Part shown: positions 23,713 to 31,698 of the stretch, piece by piece
How the letters are laid out: every line of letters starts with the position of its first letter
Numbering within the stretch: the stretch's first letter is position 1
Made by a program: the position numbers and the translations under genes
Origin: an uncultured Faecalibacterium sp.
Lineage (GTDB): Bacteria > Bacillota > Clostridia > Oscillospirales > Ruminococcaceae
DNA: 46,271 bases
NCBI GenBank assembly: GCA_934547065.1
Contig: CAKTEF010000013.1
Span: 1-46,271 of the forward strand
Direction: 5' to 3'
Notes under the pieces: generated by a model
Databases searched by the model: none
Seen by the model: only the letters and a program-made list of their open reading frames with translations
What the model was told of the DNA's origin: nothing

Positions 23713-24159
23713 ATGGCAGAAAAAGAGACCAAGGGCATCAAAAAGTTTTTTGAGGAATTCAAGGCGTTCGCCATGCGCGGCAACGTGCTGGACATGGCAG
23801 TTGGTGTGGTGATCGGCTCCGCGTTCACGGCCATTGTGAACTCGCTGGTCAACGATATCATCAACCCCGCCATCGGCCTGTTCTTCAACGCAGACTTCTC
23901 GGATGTGGGCATCCAGATCGGTGATGTGACCATCGGTCTGGGCGCATTCATCAATGCGGTCATCAACTTCCTGATCGTGGCCTTTGTGCTGTTCGTGGTC
24001 ATCAAGGCCGTCAACAGCCTGCACAAAAAGCCGGAGGAAGCCCCCGCAGAGCCCACCACCAAGGTCTGCCCCTATTGCCAGAGCGAAATTTCCATCAAGG
24101 CGGTCCGCTGCCCGCAGTGTACCTCCAAGCTGGAGGGTTTCCCGGAGATCAACGATTGA
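23713..24159 (+). CDS. Large-conductance mechanosensitive channel with zinc-ribbon tail
   Basis: A 148-residue channel that opens under membrane tension to release solutes at osmotic downshock. The N-terminal KKFFEEFKAFAMRGNVLDMAVGVVIGSAF is the amphipathic helix and TM1 pore of MscL; the second helix is FINAVINFLIVAFVLFVVIKAV. After a short linker the C-terminus has a CPYC...RCPQC four-cysteine ribbon (about residues 119-137) in place of the usual bundle helix end. Clostridial MscL proteins of this kind exist, so the tail is probably genuine, but its role is not known to me. Single gene between its promoter and a terminator. Confidence 0.92.
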   Translation: MAEKETKGIKKFFEEFKAFAMRGNVLDMAVGVVIGSAFTAIVNSLVNDIINPAIGLFFNADFSDVGIQIGDVTIGLGAFINAVINFLIVAFVLFVVIKAVNSLHKKPEEAPAEPTTKVCPYCQSEISIKAVRCPQCTSKLEGFPEIND

Positions 24160-24182
24160 TTTTTCCATTCTGAATCCAATGC

Positions 24183-24229
24183 AAAACCCCTGCCCGGATG
24201 CCGTCTCAGCATCCAAAGGCAGGGGTTTT
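24183..24229. terminator. Terminator between mscL and the alkaline phosphatase gene
   Basis: CCCCTGCC and GGCAGGGG enclose a second hairpin GGATGC/GCATCC. Four A on the left and TTTT on the right make it usable from both sides. Confidence 0.8.
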
Positions 24230-24285
24230 GTGTTTCATTCAGAAGAAGAAAAGAGAAGAAAAACGGGATACGTTTCCGGGAACGC

Positions 24286-25824
24286 TTACTGCACGCCGGT
24301 CAGCTCGGCCAGTTTGTGGTAGATCTCGGTGTTATCGAACACGCCGCGGAACTTTTCGGCCCCCACGCCCATGGCGTAAAGGTTGACCATCGCGCCGGTG
24401 TGGGCATAGGTGGTGTGGTCCATGCCGGACTTGTGGTTGATGGTGTGGCACACGGCCATGCTGAACGGGATGTAGGTACCGTACAGCTCGTAGTCCTGCT
24501 GGCTCATCTTGCTCTGGCCGGAAGCGCCCACTTCCAGCGTGCGCTCGTAGGCTTTGCGCAGGTTCTCCACCTCGTAGTCGGTCAACAGCAGCTTGCCTGC
24601 ATTGGCGGCATCGGGGTCGGTGGGCAGGGTCAGGCCAAAGTTCGCCTTGACATCGGCCATGGCCGTTTCAAAGGGAGTCTTTTCGGCAATGTAGCGTTCC
24701 ACATAGGTGGAGTCGAACTTTGCGTAGGACATCTTCTGATGGGTGAGGTTGGTCAGGAACGTGTCGTAGTTGGTGGTCTTGTAACCAATGGCCATACCGC
24801 CCGTTTCGTGGTCGGCTGTGACCAGGATCAGCGTCTCGTTGGGGTGGTTGTTGTAGAACTCCACAGCCGCCTGTACGGCGTTGCTCATTTCCAGCACATC
24901 GTGGATGGAAGCAGCGGCATCGTTGGCGTGGCAGGCCCAGTCGATCTTGCCGGACTCCGTCATCAGGAAAAAGCCTCTGCCGTTGTCCAACAGCTCCATG
25001 CCCTTGCGGACGTAATCGGTCAGCTGCCACTCGCCGGGGGCGGCATCCATGGCGTAGTTCATGGCCTTGCCGTCGGCCAGGGCCTCGGCAATGATCAGCG
25101 TCTTGCCTGCGCCGCTGGTCAGGGCCGCCGCACCGGCCTGGGTGGTCACCACGTTGTACCCGGCCTGGGCAGCCACTTCGTGGTTGTTGGGGCCGGTGCC
25201 GTCGCCGTTCACGTTCTGGAACTCGCCGCCGGCAAAGTATTCAAAGCCGGAGTTTGCCAGTTCCACGCCGATCTGATAGTAGTTCTTGCGGCTGTTCTGA
25301 TGGGCATAGAACGCAGCCGGGGTGGCGTGGTCGATGTTTACGCTGGAAATCACGCCCACCTTATAGTTTTTCTGTTTGTGCAGCTTTTCGGCAATGGTCT
25401 CATAGGGCACATCGCGGGTCCAGGGGCACATATTGATCACACCGCTCTCCGTCTTGTTGCCGGTGGCAATGGAGGTGGCGGTGGAAGCGGAGTCCGGGCA
25501 GAACGAAGTGCTGTCGTAGGTGGTCACGCTGCCCACTTCCGGGAATGCGGTAAAGCTCAGCTCACCCTCGGTGATGGCACCGTTGTTCTCGGTCGTGCCT
25601 TTGTAAAAGCGGGCGGACTGGATCTGTGCGGTGCCCATACCGTCGCCGATGAACAGGAAGATATACTTGGGTTTCTGGAACAGCCCGGCCAGGCAGTTTT
25701 CCTCCGCTGCTTCGGCAGCCGGGGCGGCGGCCTGGGCGGCGGGGGCAGCGTTCAGCATCCCAATGGCCGATGCGGCAGCGCCCACTTTCAGGAAATTGCG
25801 GCGGGTGATCTTGTGTTCTTTCAT
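24286..25824 (-). CDS. Alkaline phosphatase, Tat-exported
   Basis: A 512-residue secreted phosphomonoesterase. Residues 1-32 are a twin-arginine signal (RRNFLKVGAAASAIGML, then an Ala-rich cleavage region). Catalytic features: FIGDGMG with metal ligand Asp61, CPDSASTATSIATG with the nucleophile Ser112, and VTADHETGG with later metal ligands. Function is phosphate release from organic esters outside the membrane. The ATG at 25824 (GAGAGG 8 bp upstream) places the twin arginine at residues 8-9; the longer in-frame reading to 26055 has no such logic. It is a single gene ending toward the mscL terminator. A -10-like TACAAT lies near 25895-25900 with a weak -35. AT-rich repeats farther up only loosely resemble PhoP boxes. 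Confidence 0.92.
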   Translation of the reverse strand: MKEHKITRRNFLKVGAAASAIGMLNAAPAAQAAAPAAEAAEENCLAGLFQKPKYIFLFIGDGMGTAQIQSARFYKGTTENNGAITEGELSFTAFPEVGSVTTYDSTSFCPDSASTATSIATGNKTESGVINMCPWTRDVPYETIAEKLHKQKNYKVGVISSVNIDHATPAAFYAHQNSRKNYYQIGVELANSGFEYFAGGEFQNVNGDGTGPNNHEVAAQAGYNVVTTQAGAAALTSGAGKTLIIAEALADGKAMNYAMDAAPGEWQLTDYVRKGMELLDNGRGFFLMTESGKIDWACHANDAAASIHDVLEMSNAVQAAVEFYNNHPNETLILVTADHETGGMAIGYKTTNYDTFLTNLTHQKMSYAKFDSTYVERYIAEKTPFETAMADVKANFGLTLPTDPDAANAGKLLLTDYEVENLRKAYERTLEVGASGQSKMSQQDYELYGTYIPFSMAVCHTINHKSGMDHTTYAHTGAMVNLYAMGVGAEKFRGVFDNTEIYHKLAELTGVQ

Positions 25825-26012
25825 ACCGTAAACCTCTCTCTTGATCCGGGGCCGTCCCCGGCCCCCTGTTTTTTCTTTTTCCGGGTACAGGCTTATTGTA
25901 CCGGCTTTGCCCCGCCGCCGAAACCATGCCCACGCAAAAGGCAGGTAAAAGCTTTGTTTGCTCTTGTAAAATTCCGGTTTTTGAACAGGCTGTGAACTTT
26001 TGGTTCCACCCA

Positions 26013-26045
26013 TTGACTCGTATAATATTATATGATATATAATAT
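26013..26045 (+). promoter_or_regulatory. padR promoter with perfect operator palindrome
   Basis: TTGACT (26013-26018) is followed after 19 bp by TATAAT (26038-26043). The palindrome ATATTATAT-GAT-ATATAATAT (26025-26045) covers the spacer and -10. A regulator bound there would block the promoter; the PadR protein encoded next is the natural candidate. The region 25825-26012 holds no gene. Confidence 0.6.
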
Positions 26046-26081
26046 TCAAGCTCATATAGCATTTGCAAAGGAGGGTTCCGC

Positions 26082-26396
26082 ATGGGATTTCCCATCAGCG
26101 CGGCGCTGCTGGATGCCATTGTGCTTTCGGTCGTCTCTCGCGAGCCGCAGGGCACCTACGGCTACAAGATCACGCAGGAGATCAAACAGGCTCTGGACCT
26201 GAGCGAATCCACCCTGTACCCCGTTTTGCGCCGCCTGCAAAAGGATGGCTGCCTGACCGTTTATGATGCGTCCTGCAACGGCCGCAACCGCCGCTATTAT
26301 ATGATCACGGCCGCCGGGCGCGAGGCTCTGACCGTTTACCGTGCCCAATGGCAGCAGTACGCCGCCGGCATCGAGTCGATCTTAGGGGAGGAATGA
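26082..26396 (+). CDS. PadR family transcriptional regulator
   Basis: A 104-residue protein of the short PadR-s2 type. The winged helix covers residues 5-80 (LDAIVLSVVSREPQGTYGYKITQEI, then STLYPVLRRLQKDGCLTVY and NRRYYMITAAGREAL). The short C-terminal helix makes the dimer. AAAGGAGG precedes the ATG. It is encoded 3 bp before a DUF1700/DUF4097 membrane protein, a pairing common in Firmicutes, where the regulator represses its own operon in response to envelope stress or drugs. The perfect palindrome in its promoter fits autorepression. Confidence 0.9.
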   Translation: MGFPISAALLDAIVLSVVSREPQGTYGYKITQEIKQALDLSESTLYPVLRRLQKDGCLTVYDASCNGRNRRYYMITAAGREALTVYRAQWQQYAAGIESILGEE

Positions 26397-26399
26397 ATC

Positions 26400-27536
26400 A
26401 TGACCCGCAACGAATTCATGAACCGGCTGGAGCAGCTCCTGGCTGCCCTGCCCGCCGCCGAGCGCCGGGATGCGCTGGACTATTACGACGAATATCTGGA
26501 TGCCGCAGGCCCCCAGCGGGAGGCCGAGACGCTGGCCGAACTGGGCAGCCCCGAAGAAGTGGCCCGCAAAATTCTGGAGGCCCAGCCGCAGCTGCCCACC
26601 CCGGCTGACCCCGGCCGCCAGAACACGCCCCTGCCGCCGCAGCGGCCCCCGCGCCGCACCTCTGCCAACTGGACCCTGCGCTGGGCAGGCCTTGGCATCG
26701 TAGTGGTGGTGCTGGTGATGTATCTGTTCCAGCACAGCACCGCCCGCCGCGTCCGGACCGCTGAGGAGACCACCACGACGTTCAGCGGCGTTTCCACTGC
26801 ACAGGAGCTGCCGCTGGACAGCACTCAGACCATTGAAACGGCTGATTCTGCCTACGAACTTCCGCTGGAAGCGCTGAAAAAGCTGACCCTGGACCTGGAT
26901 ACCGGGTCGGTGGTCTTTGAGCAGGATGCCGATATCACCGCGCCGCAGGTGAGCTTTGCCAACAAATCCGCCAGCGCCTCGCTGAAAACGACGTTCCGCT
27001 CCTCCGGCTCCACCATCTCCTACAAGCTGCCCAGCGTCCCCCTGAACGCCAAAGACAGCAAGTTCAAAGTCACCATCACCCTGCCCGCCGGATACCAGAT
27101 GGACAAGCTGGATGCTTCGCTGGACATGGGCAGCCTGACGCTGGGCGACCTGAACGTGGACACTCTGACGGCCGACCTCGATATGGGCAGCGTGACGGCC
27201 GGGACGCTGGACTGCGACGATGCCGATTTTGACCTGGACATGGGCAGCTTCACGGCCCACGCCCTGACCGCCCGCAAGCTGAACGTGAGCAGCGACATGG
27301 GCTCTGTGACCATTGACCGGCTCTCCGGCAGCGATCTGGAACTTTCCACCGAGATGGGCAGCATCACCGCCACCCTGACCGGCCGGGAGAGCGACTATGC
27401 CATCGACGCAGAAAACGACATGGGCAAGCTGACCATCGGCGGCAATTCCTATAAAGCAAAATATTCCTCCCGCGGCGCAGCCGCCCTCAAGCTGCGCAAC
27501 AGCATGGGCAGCACCACCCTTGATTTTGCCTCCTGA
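26400..27536 (+). CDS. DUF1700 / DUF4097 membrane protein
   Basis: A 378-residue protein in two parts. Residues 1-63 are DUF1700-like (MTRNEFMNRLEQLL..., then AETLAELGSPEEVARKIL), a cytoplasmic helical domain. A proline-rich linker and one membrane helix (about 92-111) follow. The rest is a DUF4097-type beta-solenoid, in which strands carry a repeating (D/E)MGS motif about every 18-20 residues (for example LDMGSLTLGDL, LDMGSVTAGTL, SDMGSVTIDRL, TEMGSITATL). It would lie outside the membrane with the regulator-linked domain inside. It ends at repeat A: its TGA stop is inside the repeat. No enzymatic residues are seen. A role in envelope sensing with the PadR protein is inferred. Confidence 0.85.
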   Translation: MTRNEFMNRLEQLLAALPAAERRDALDYYDEYLDAAGPQREAETLAELGSPEEVARKILEAQPQLPTPADPGRQNTPLPPQRPPRRTSANWTLRWAGLGIVVVVLVMYLFQHSTARRVRTAEETTTTFSGVSTAQELPLDSTQTIETADSAYELPLEALKKLTLDLDTGSVVFEQDADITAPQVSFANKSASASLKTTFRSSGSTISYKLPSVPLNAKDSKFKVTITLPAGYQMDKLDASLDMGSLTLGDLNVDTLTADLDMGSVTAGTLDCDDADFDLDMGSFTAHALTARKLNVSSDMGSVTIDRLSGSDLELSTEMGSITATLTGRESDYAIDAENDMGKLTIGGNSYKAKYSSRGAAALKLRNSMGSTTLDFAS

Positions 27537-27605
27537 CCCCATACGCACAAAAGCCCCTGTGTGACGGCTCGTCGCACAGGGGCTTTGTGTTCCCCGTTGG
27601 GGGAA
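27532..27605. repeat. Direct repeat A: duplicated terminator, left copy
   Basis: 74 bp that match 30085-30158 at 71 positions. It includes a stem-loop (27550-27586; AAAGCCCCTGTG/CACAGGGGCTTT, with an inner GACG/CGTC) that acts as a terminator for the DUF4097 gene. The TGA of that gene lies in the repeat. Confidence 0.9.
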
Positions 27606-27615
27606 AGTTCCTTAC

Positions 27616-27644
27616 TTGAAATTGAGATGGCATCGCTGTATAAT
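27616..27644 (+). promoter_or_regulatory. Promoter of the fused restriction-modification gene
   Basis: TTGAAA (27616-27621), 17 bp, TATAAT (27639-27644). The promoter lies inside the insert, 10 bp after repeat A, so the gene carries its own expression signal. The leader of about 125 nt has a small hairpin (GAGAG/CTCTC near 27677). Confidence 0.7.
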
Positions 27645-27774
27645 AAAAATACAACTTATAGTTTCAACAAATCCGAGAGTGAATCTCTCTTTCGGTCGTC
27701 TTCTGATCGGCCTATCCAATCGAAAAGACTTCCGTTGATTCTAAGCCGAATTTTCCGAAAGCGAGGTAGAGGAA

Positions 27775-30084
27775 ATGCCCAAAAACACCCGTGCCGAATC
27801 CCGGTGCCGTTATCTCATCCGGGACGTAGCACAGCAAAAAGGATGGAACACAAAGCACCCCCAAAGGGGTGGCAACTTCCTGGAAGAACAGGAGATCGCA
27901 GCCTATTTTCCCGACTCCGGGCTGGGACTGACCAAGCCTGATTTCCTTGTCTGCCAAAATGGCTGCCCTGCCATCGTTGTGGAAGCAAAAAACGAAATTC
28001 AGAAGATCGATGAAGCGATCTCAGAAGCGATCGAATATGCGGAAGCGATCAATCGGCACGGAACTTACCATATTGTGATCGCAACAGGCGTTGCCGGCGA
28101 AGAAGATCACGGATACCTGTTCAAAACATCCTTTTTTGACGGAACGGCCTGGGTTCCATTGCGATCCTATGGCTTTGAACTGACCAGTTTTCCCAGTGTC
28201 GGGGAAGCAGCCATTGCTTTGAAAACACAGAACGGCACCACCGATGTTACGATTCCGCAGCTTTCCGAATATATTGCTGCGGCCATTGACCTGTCTGCCA
28301 TCCTTCGTGCCGCAAAAATCGAGCCGTCCCTGCGCCCCAAAGTTCTGGGTGCTGTGATCACCGCTTTGTATCAGGGTGAAATCGAACTTGGAAACGGCGA
28401 GGAGATCCATTCGATCAATTCCCTTGTCTACCAGGCGATCTCTGAAACAGATCATTTTGAGGATTGCAAAAAGGCACAGCTCATTGAGGCTTTGCGGCTG
28501 CCGGATGCAGACTATGCCCGCCTGGCACCCAAAATGGGAAAAATCGTGTTTATCCTGAAAAATCTGAACGTAAAGTCCATTCTGCGGACTGACACGGATT
28601 TTCTTGGGTTGCTCTATGAAGCGTTTATTCGCTATGGCTATGATAACAATTCGCTTGGGATCGTTTTCACTCCCCGCCATATCACCCGTTTCTGCGCGGA
28701 TTTGATCGATGTGACGGCCCGCGATAAAGTCATCGACATCGCCTGCGGTTCCGGTGGATTTCTGGTGGCTTCTTTCGACCGGATGGTTCGGACCTCGCAT
28801 GAAATGGGCATTCCCATGTCCGTCGTCCGTGAATCCCTTTACGGTTTTGACACAAATCCCACTGTCTGGGCACTTGCCGCACTGAATATGTTCTTCCGTG
28901 GTGATGGCAAGAGTCATATTGAAAACGCAAGCTGTTTTGACGCTGCCAGCAAGGCTGCCGTAAAAGGCCGCTTCCAAAAAGCTCTGATCAATCCCCCATT
29001 TTCGCAGGAGGACGAACCGGAACGCGATTTTATTTCGCAAGCGATGGAAGCATTGGAGACCATGGGGCTGCTTGCTGTTGTGGTGAAATCCGGCATCTTT
29101 GCAGATGAAGACAACGCTCTTTGGCGAGAAAACTTTTTGAAAAACCACTCTGTCATTGGAATGATCAGCCTGCCCAGTGATCTGTTTTATCCAACTGCCA
29201 TTGATACCACGATCATGATCGCCTCTGCACATCGGCCCCAGCAGCCAACCGATCGCGTCTTTATGGCGAAGATCTGGAACGACGGCTTCAAGAAACTCAA
29301 AGGAAAAAGGGTGGAAACACCCGGCTCCCAGCTAAATGAAGTGATGGAGCAATTTATAGCGTTTCGTTCCGGACGCGAGACCCATTCCGATCTTGTAACC
29401 GTCATCTCCGCAGACAAAATCATCTCCCCTGGTGCCGAGTTCTGCCCTGAGCAGTATCTTCCGCAGCCGGAAGTTCCCGAAGCAGAACTCAGCCGCTTCC
29501 ATGATGACGTTTTGAAATCAGTCCTGACAACTTCTGTTTGCATTGATGGTATTTCCGATGAAGTTCTGGAAAGTTTTCCGATATGGACCAGCCTGCCTGC
29601 GTTAGAATATGGCACTGAAAATACGATCGAGTATTTTTTCCATGTGGAAGCAGGAAAATCAAAAGGTGAAAGCAACTATATCAATGGAACCTGTCCCTAC
29701 ATTTCTTCGGGTGATCCGCAAAACAGTATCATCCGGCTTGTAGGAGATGTTGACGGTGAAGTATTTCCCAACGGTGCCATTACCGTCACCTGTTTTGGAA
29801 AAGCCTCTGTACAGCCTTGGCGTTTCATGGCCAGAGGAAATGGCGGAAGCGCAGTTCGCGTACTGATTCCAAAATTCCGAATGTCCTTTTCTGAATTGGT
29901 ATGGTTTGCCGCTCAGATCAATTTGCAACGATGGAGATTTTTCTATGGGCGAATGGCCATCAAGAGCAGATTGAAGCTGCTGAGGGTCTCCGCTCCGCCT
30001 GAACCGCTGAATGACAGCCGCGAGACAATTGCAGAAAAAGTCCAGGAACTTTCCAATCATATCCTTGATATTCTGCACCGTTGA
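27775..30084 (+). CDS. Fused nuclease-methylase-specificity protein (Type IIG-like restriction-modification)
   Basis: A 769-residue protein that reads as R-M-S in one chain. Residues 1-130 resemble an HsdR-N-type nuclease: KPDFLV with Asp56, then AIVVEAKN with Glu70 and Lys72, a PD-(D/E)xK pattern. Residues 270-545 are an N6-adenine methylase of the HsdM/gamma group: the GIVFTPRHITRF entry, SAM motif I DIACGSGGF at 321-329, and catalytic NPPF at 406-409. Residues 612-740 look like one HsdS-type target-recognition domain (CPYISSGDPQ, GAITVTCFGKASVQPW), followed by a helix. No translocase motor exists, so it is not Type I. It should cut and methylate DNA at its own site. GAGG lies 8 bp before the ATG. 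Its stop abuts repeat B. It is short for Type IIG; a methylase-only or defence role remains possible. Confidence 0.8.
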   Translation: MPKNTRAESRCRYLIRDVAQQKGWNTKHPQRGGNFLEEQEIAAYFPDSGLGLTKPDFLVCQNGCPAIVVEAKNEIQKIDEAISEAIEYAEAINRHGTYHIVIATGVAGEEDHGYLFKTSFFDGTAWVPLRSYGFELTSFPSVGEAAIALKTQNGTTDVTIPQLSEYIAAAIDLSAILRAAKIEPSLRPKVLGAVITALYQGEIELGNGEEIHSINSLVYQAISETDHFEDCKKAQLIEALRLPDADYARLAPKMGKIVFILKNLNVKSILRTDTDFLGLLYEAFIRYGYDNNSLGIVFTPRHITRFCADLIDVTARDKVIDIACGSGGFLVASFDRMVRTSHEMGIPMSVVRESLYGFDTNPTVWALAALNMFFRGDGKSHIENASCFDAASKAAVKGRFQKALINPPFSQEDEPERDFISQAMEALETMGLLAVVVKSGIFADEDNALWRENFLKNHSVIGMISLPSDLFYPTAIDTTIMIASAHRPQQPTDRVFMAKIWNDGFKKLKGKRVETPGSQLNEVMEQFIAFRSGRETHSDLVTVISADKIISPGAEFCPEQYLPQPEVPEAELSRFHDDVLKSVLTTSVCIDGISDEVLESFPIWTSLPALEYGTENTIEYFFHVEAGKSKGESNYINGTCPYISSGDPQNSIIRLVGDVDGEVFPNGAITVTCFGKASVQPWRFMARGNGGSAVRVLIPKFRMSFSELVWFAAQINLQRWRFFYGRMAIKSRLKLLRVSAPPEPLNDSRETIAEKVQELSNHILDILHR

Positions 30085-30158
30085 CCTGACCCCATACGCA
30101 CAAAAGCCCCTGTGTGACAGCTCGTCGCACAGGGGCTTTGCGTTACCCGTTGGGGGAA
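30085..30158. repeat. Direct repeat B: duplicated terminator, right copy
   Basis: Differs from repeat A at three of 74 positions; one of them breaks the inner GACG/CGTC pairing of the hairpin (30103-30139). It starts at the base after the stop of the fused gene and ends at the base before the symporter stop codon, so it serves both converging genes as terminator. Confidence 0.9.
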
Positions 30159-31505
30159 TTATTTGTTGAACACGTCCTCTTTCAGCAGGCCCTCGCTCTT
30201 GGCCACGCAGATGCTGGCAACGGCATCACCCACCACGTTCAGGGAGGTGACCAGCATCTCGATGGGGCGGTTGATGGCCAGGATCAGGGAATAGGCCAGC
30301 AGCGCACCATCGTTGACAAAGCCCACGCCGGACAGGATGGTGAACAGGATCACGGCACCTGCACCAGGCGCAGCCGGGGTGCCCACCGAGGCCAGCAGAG
30401 CCAGCAGGGCGACCACCACCAGCTGGCCGGGCGTGACCGTGTAACCGGCGCAGCCTGCAATGAACACCGTAGCGATCACCTGCATGATGGCCGTTCCGTC
30501 CATGTTGATGGTCATGCCCAGCGGCAGCACGAACGAGGCAATGCTCTCATCCACACCGAACTCCTCCTCGCACACCTTGATGTTCAGGGGCAGAGTGGCG
30601 GCGCTGGACGAGGTGGAGAAGCCGAAAACCGCCACGTTGGCGATCTTTTTGATAAACTTGATGGGGTTCAGCTTGGCACCCAGGGCCACCACCAGCGGGT
30701 AGGCCACCACCAGGAACACCAGCAGCAGGACCACCGTGACCACCACATACACCAGTGCAGGCTTGAGGTAATCAATGCCGTAGATGGCAAAGGTACGGGT
30801 CAGCAGCACGAACACCGCAAAGGGAGCAAACTTGCTGACGATGAAGTTCAGGAACACGACCACCACGTCGTTCACCTCGCCCAGCAGGCGGCGCAGCGTG
30901 GAGGTGCGGCTCTCGCCCAGGGCGTTCATGCTCAGGCCGGTGGCCACCGCAAGGAACACCGCGCTGAGCACGGCCCCGTTGCTTCCAAAGGCCGTGATGA
31001 TGTTGGAGGGGATGATGTTCAGCACCACGTTCAGGGGGTTGGAGCCGGTGGAGCCGGAAGCCCCGGTCAGGCCCACGATCTTGGTATTGAACAGGCCCAT
31101 GGAGTAGGTGGCATAGCCCACGCTGCTCGCCAGCAGCAGCGCCAGGAACGAACACAGCAAGAACCAGAACAGGGTCTTTGCGGAAATGCGGCCCATGGTG
31201 CGGGTGTCCGCAATGCTGCCAATGGCCAAGGAAATGGAAGTGAACACCATGGGGATGATCACCAGCTGCAGCGCTTTGATGAACAGTTGGCCGATGATGT
31301 AAAAGATGCCGAACGCCTGCTCCGCACCCTCGACCGTGATATCCTGGAACAGCAGGTTATTGATGGTGGTCCACGTCTCCGCATTGCCGCCTGCGTTCAG
31401 GTGCTCCCGCAGCATCATAAAGGCAAGGCCTGCCGCCAGGCCGCAGACCAGCGAAATGCCCATCCGCTTGGCAAGCGAAAGTTCTTTTTTCTTTTTCGGT
31501 TCCAT
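30159..31505 (-). CDS. Dicarboxylate/amino acid:cation symporter (DAACS family)
   Basis: A 448-residue protein of the glutamate/aspartate and C4-dicarboxylate symporter fold. Eight helices and two hairpin loops are recognisable: STSSSAATLPLN is the serine-rich HP1 loop, MTINMDGTA is the TM7 NMDGT cation site, and VGTPAAPGAGAV is HP2. The late AINRPIEMLVTSLNVVGDAV holds the TM8 substrate contacts. An Arg at the position preceding PIEM suits acidic substrates. A GGAGG site precedes the ATG. It runs against the inserted module; its own terminator is repeat B. Confidence 0.92.
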   Translation of the reverse strand: MEPKKKKELSLAKRMGISLVCGLAAGLAFMMLREHLNAGGNAETWTTINNLLFQDITVEGAEQAFGIFYIIGQLFIKALQLVIIPMVFTSISLAIGSIADTRTMGRISAKTLFWFLLCSFLALLLASSVGYATYSMGLFNTKIVGLTGASGSTGSNPLNVVLNIIPSNIITAFGSNGAVLSAVFLAVATGLSMNALGESRTSTLRRLLGEVNDVVVVFLNFIVSKFAPFAVFVLLTRTFAIYGIDYLKPALVYVVVTVVLLLVFLVVAYPLVVALGAKLNPIKFIKKIANVAVFGFSTSSSAATLPLNIKVCEEEFGVDESIASFVLPLGMTINMDGTAIMQVIATVFIAGCAGYTVTPGQLVVVALLALLASVGTPAAPGAGAVILFTILSGVGFVNDGALLAYSLILAINRPIEMLVTSLNVVGDAVASICVAKSEGLLKEDVFNK

Positions 31506-31551
31506 AAGTTGCTTTCCTCCCTGTTTCTGGTTGAATGTTCACACTTTGTCC

Positions 31552-31580
31552 ATGTTAGCACGAAGCATGCCGCGACTCAA
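31552..31580 (-). promoter_or_regulatory. Promoter of the symporter gene
   Basis: TTGAGT (31575-31580), 17 bp, TAACAT (31552-31557) on the minus strand. Confidence 0.6.
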
Positions 31581-31612
31581 GCCAAAATCCGACAAAATCC
31601 GCATTTTTCTTA

Positions 31613-31629
31613 GATAAGTATGACTTATC
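31613..31629. promoter_or_regulatory. Perfect palindrome upstream of the symporter promoter
   Basis: GATAAGT-ATG-ACTTATC, 7-3-7, about 33 bp upstream of the -35. Symmetry and position suit an activator or repressor site. The cognate protein is not identified. Confidence 0.4.
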
Positions 31630-31655
31630 CCATCTTTTCTTCCCTGCCCCGGCAC

Positions 31656-31691
31656 AGAAAAACACCCGGAAGCCATCGGCTTCCGGGTGTT
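31656..31691 (-). terminator. Terminator of the EIIA-Glc gene
   Basis: A 14-bp perfect stem (AACACCCGGAAGCC/GGCTTCCGGGTGTT) with a 3-nt loop; on the minus strand T runs follow. It starts 7 bp after the stop codon. Confidence 0.9.
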
Positions 31692-31698
31692 GGAACGG

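Larger units (their letters stand above)
27606..30158. mobile_element. Inserted single-gene module flanked by direct repeats
   Basis: The unit from the end of repeat A through repeat B carries one gene with its own promoter. Its base use is clearly more AT-rich than the genes on each side. If it is removed with one repeat copy, the DUF4097 gene and the symporter gene converge on one shared terminator, which is the expected ancestral order. No integrase, transposase or terminal inverted repeats are present, so the mechanism is unknown. It could also be a product of homologous exchange at the terminator. Confidence 0.6.

Noticed and set aside
25895..25985. PhoP-box-like repeats upstream of the alkaline phosphatase
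   Set aside because: Only one unit (TTTACA) matches well; the others deviate too much to support phosphate control from sequence.
24286..26055. 589-residue form of the alkaline phosphatase
   Set aside because: The extra N-terminus has no ribosome-binding site, would bury the Tat signal and overlaps the padR operator.
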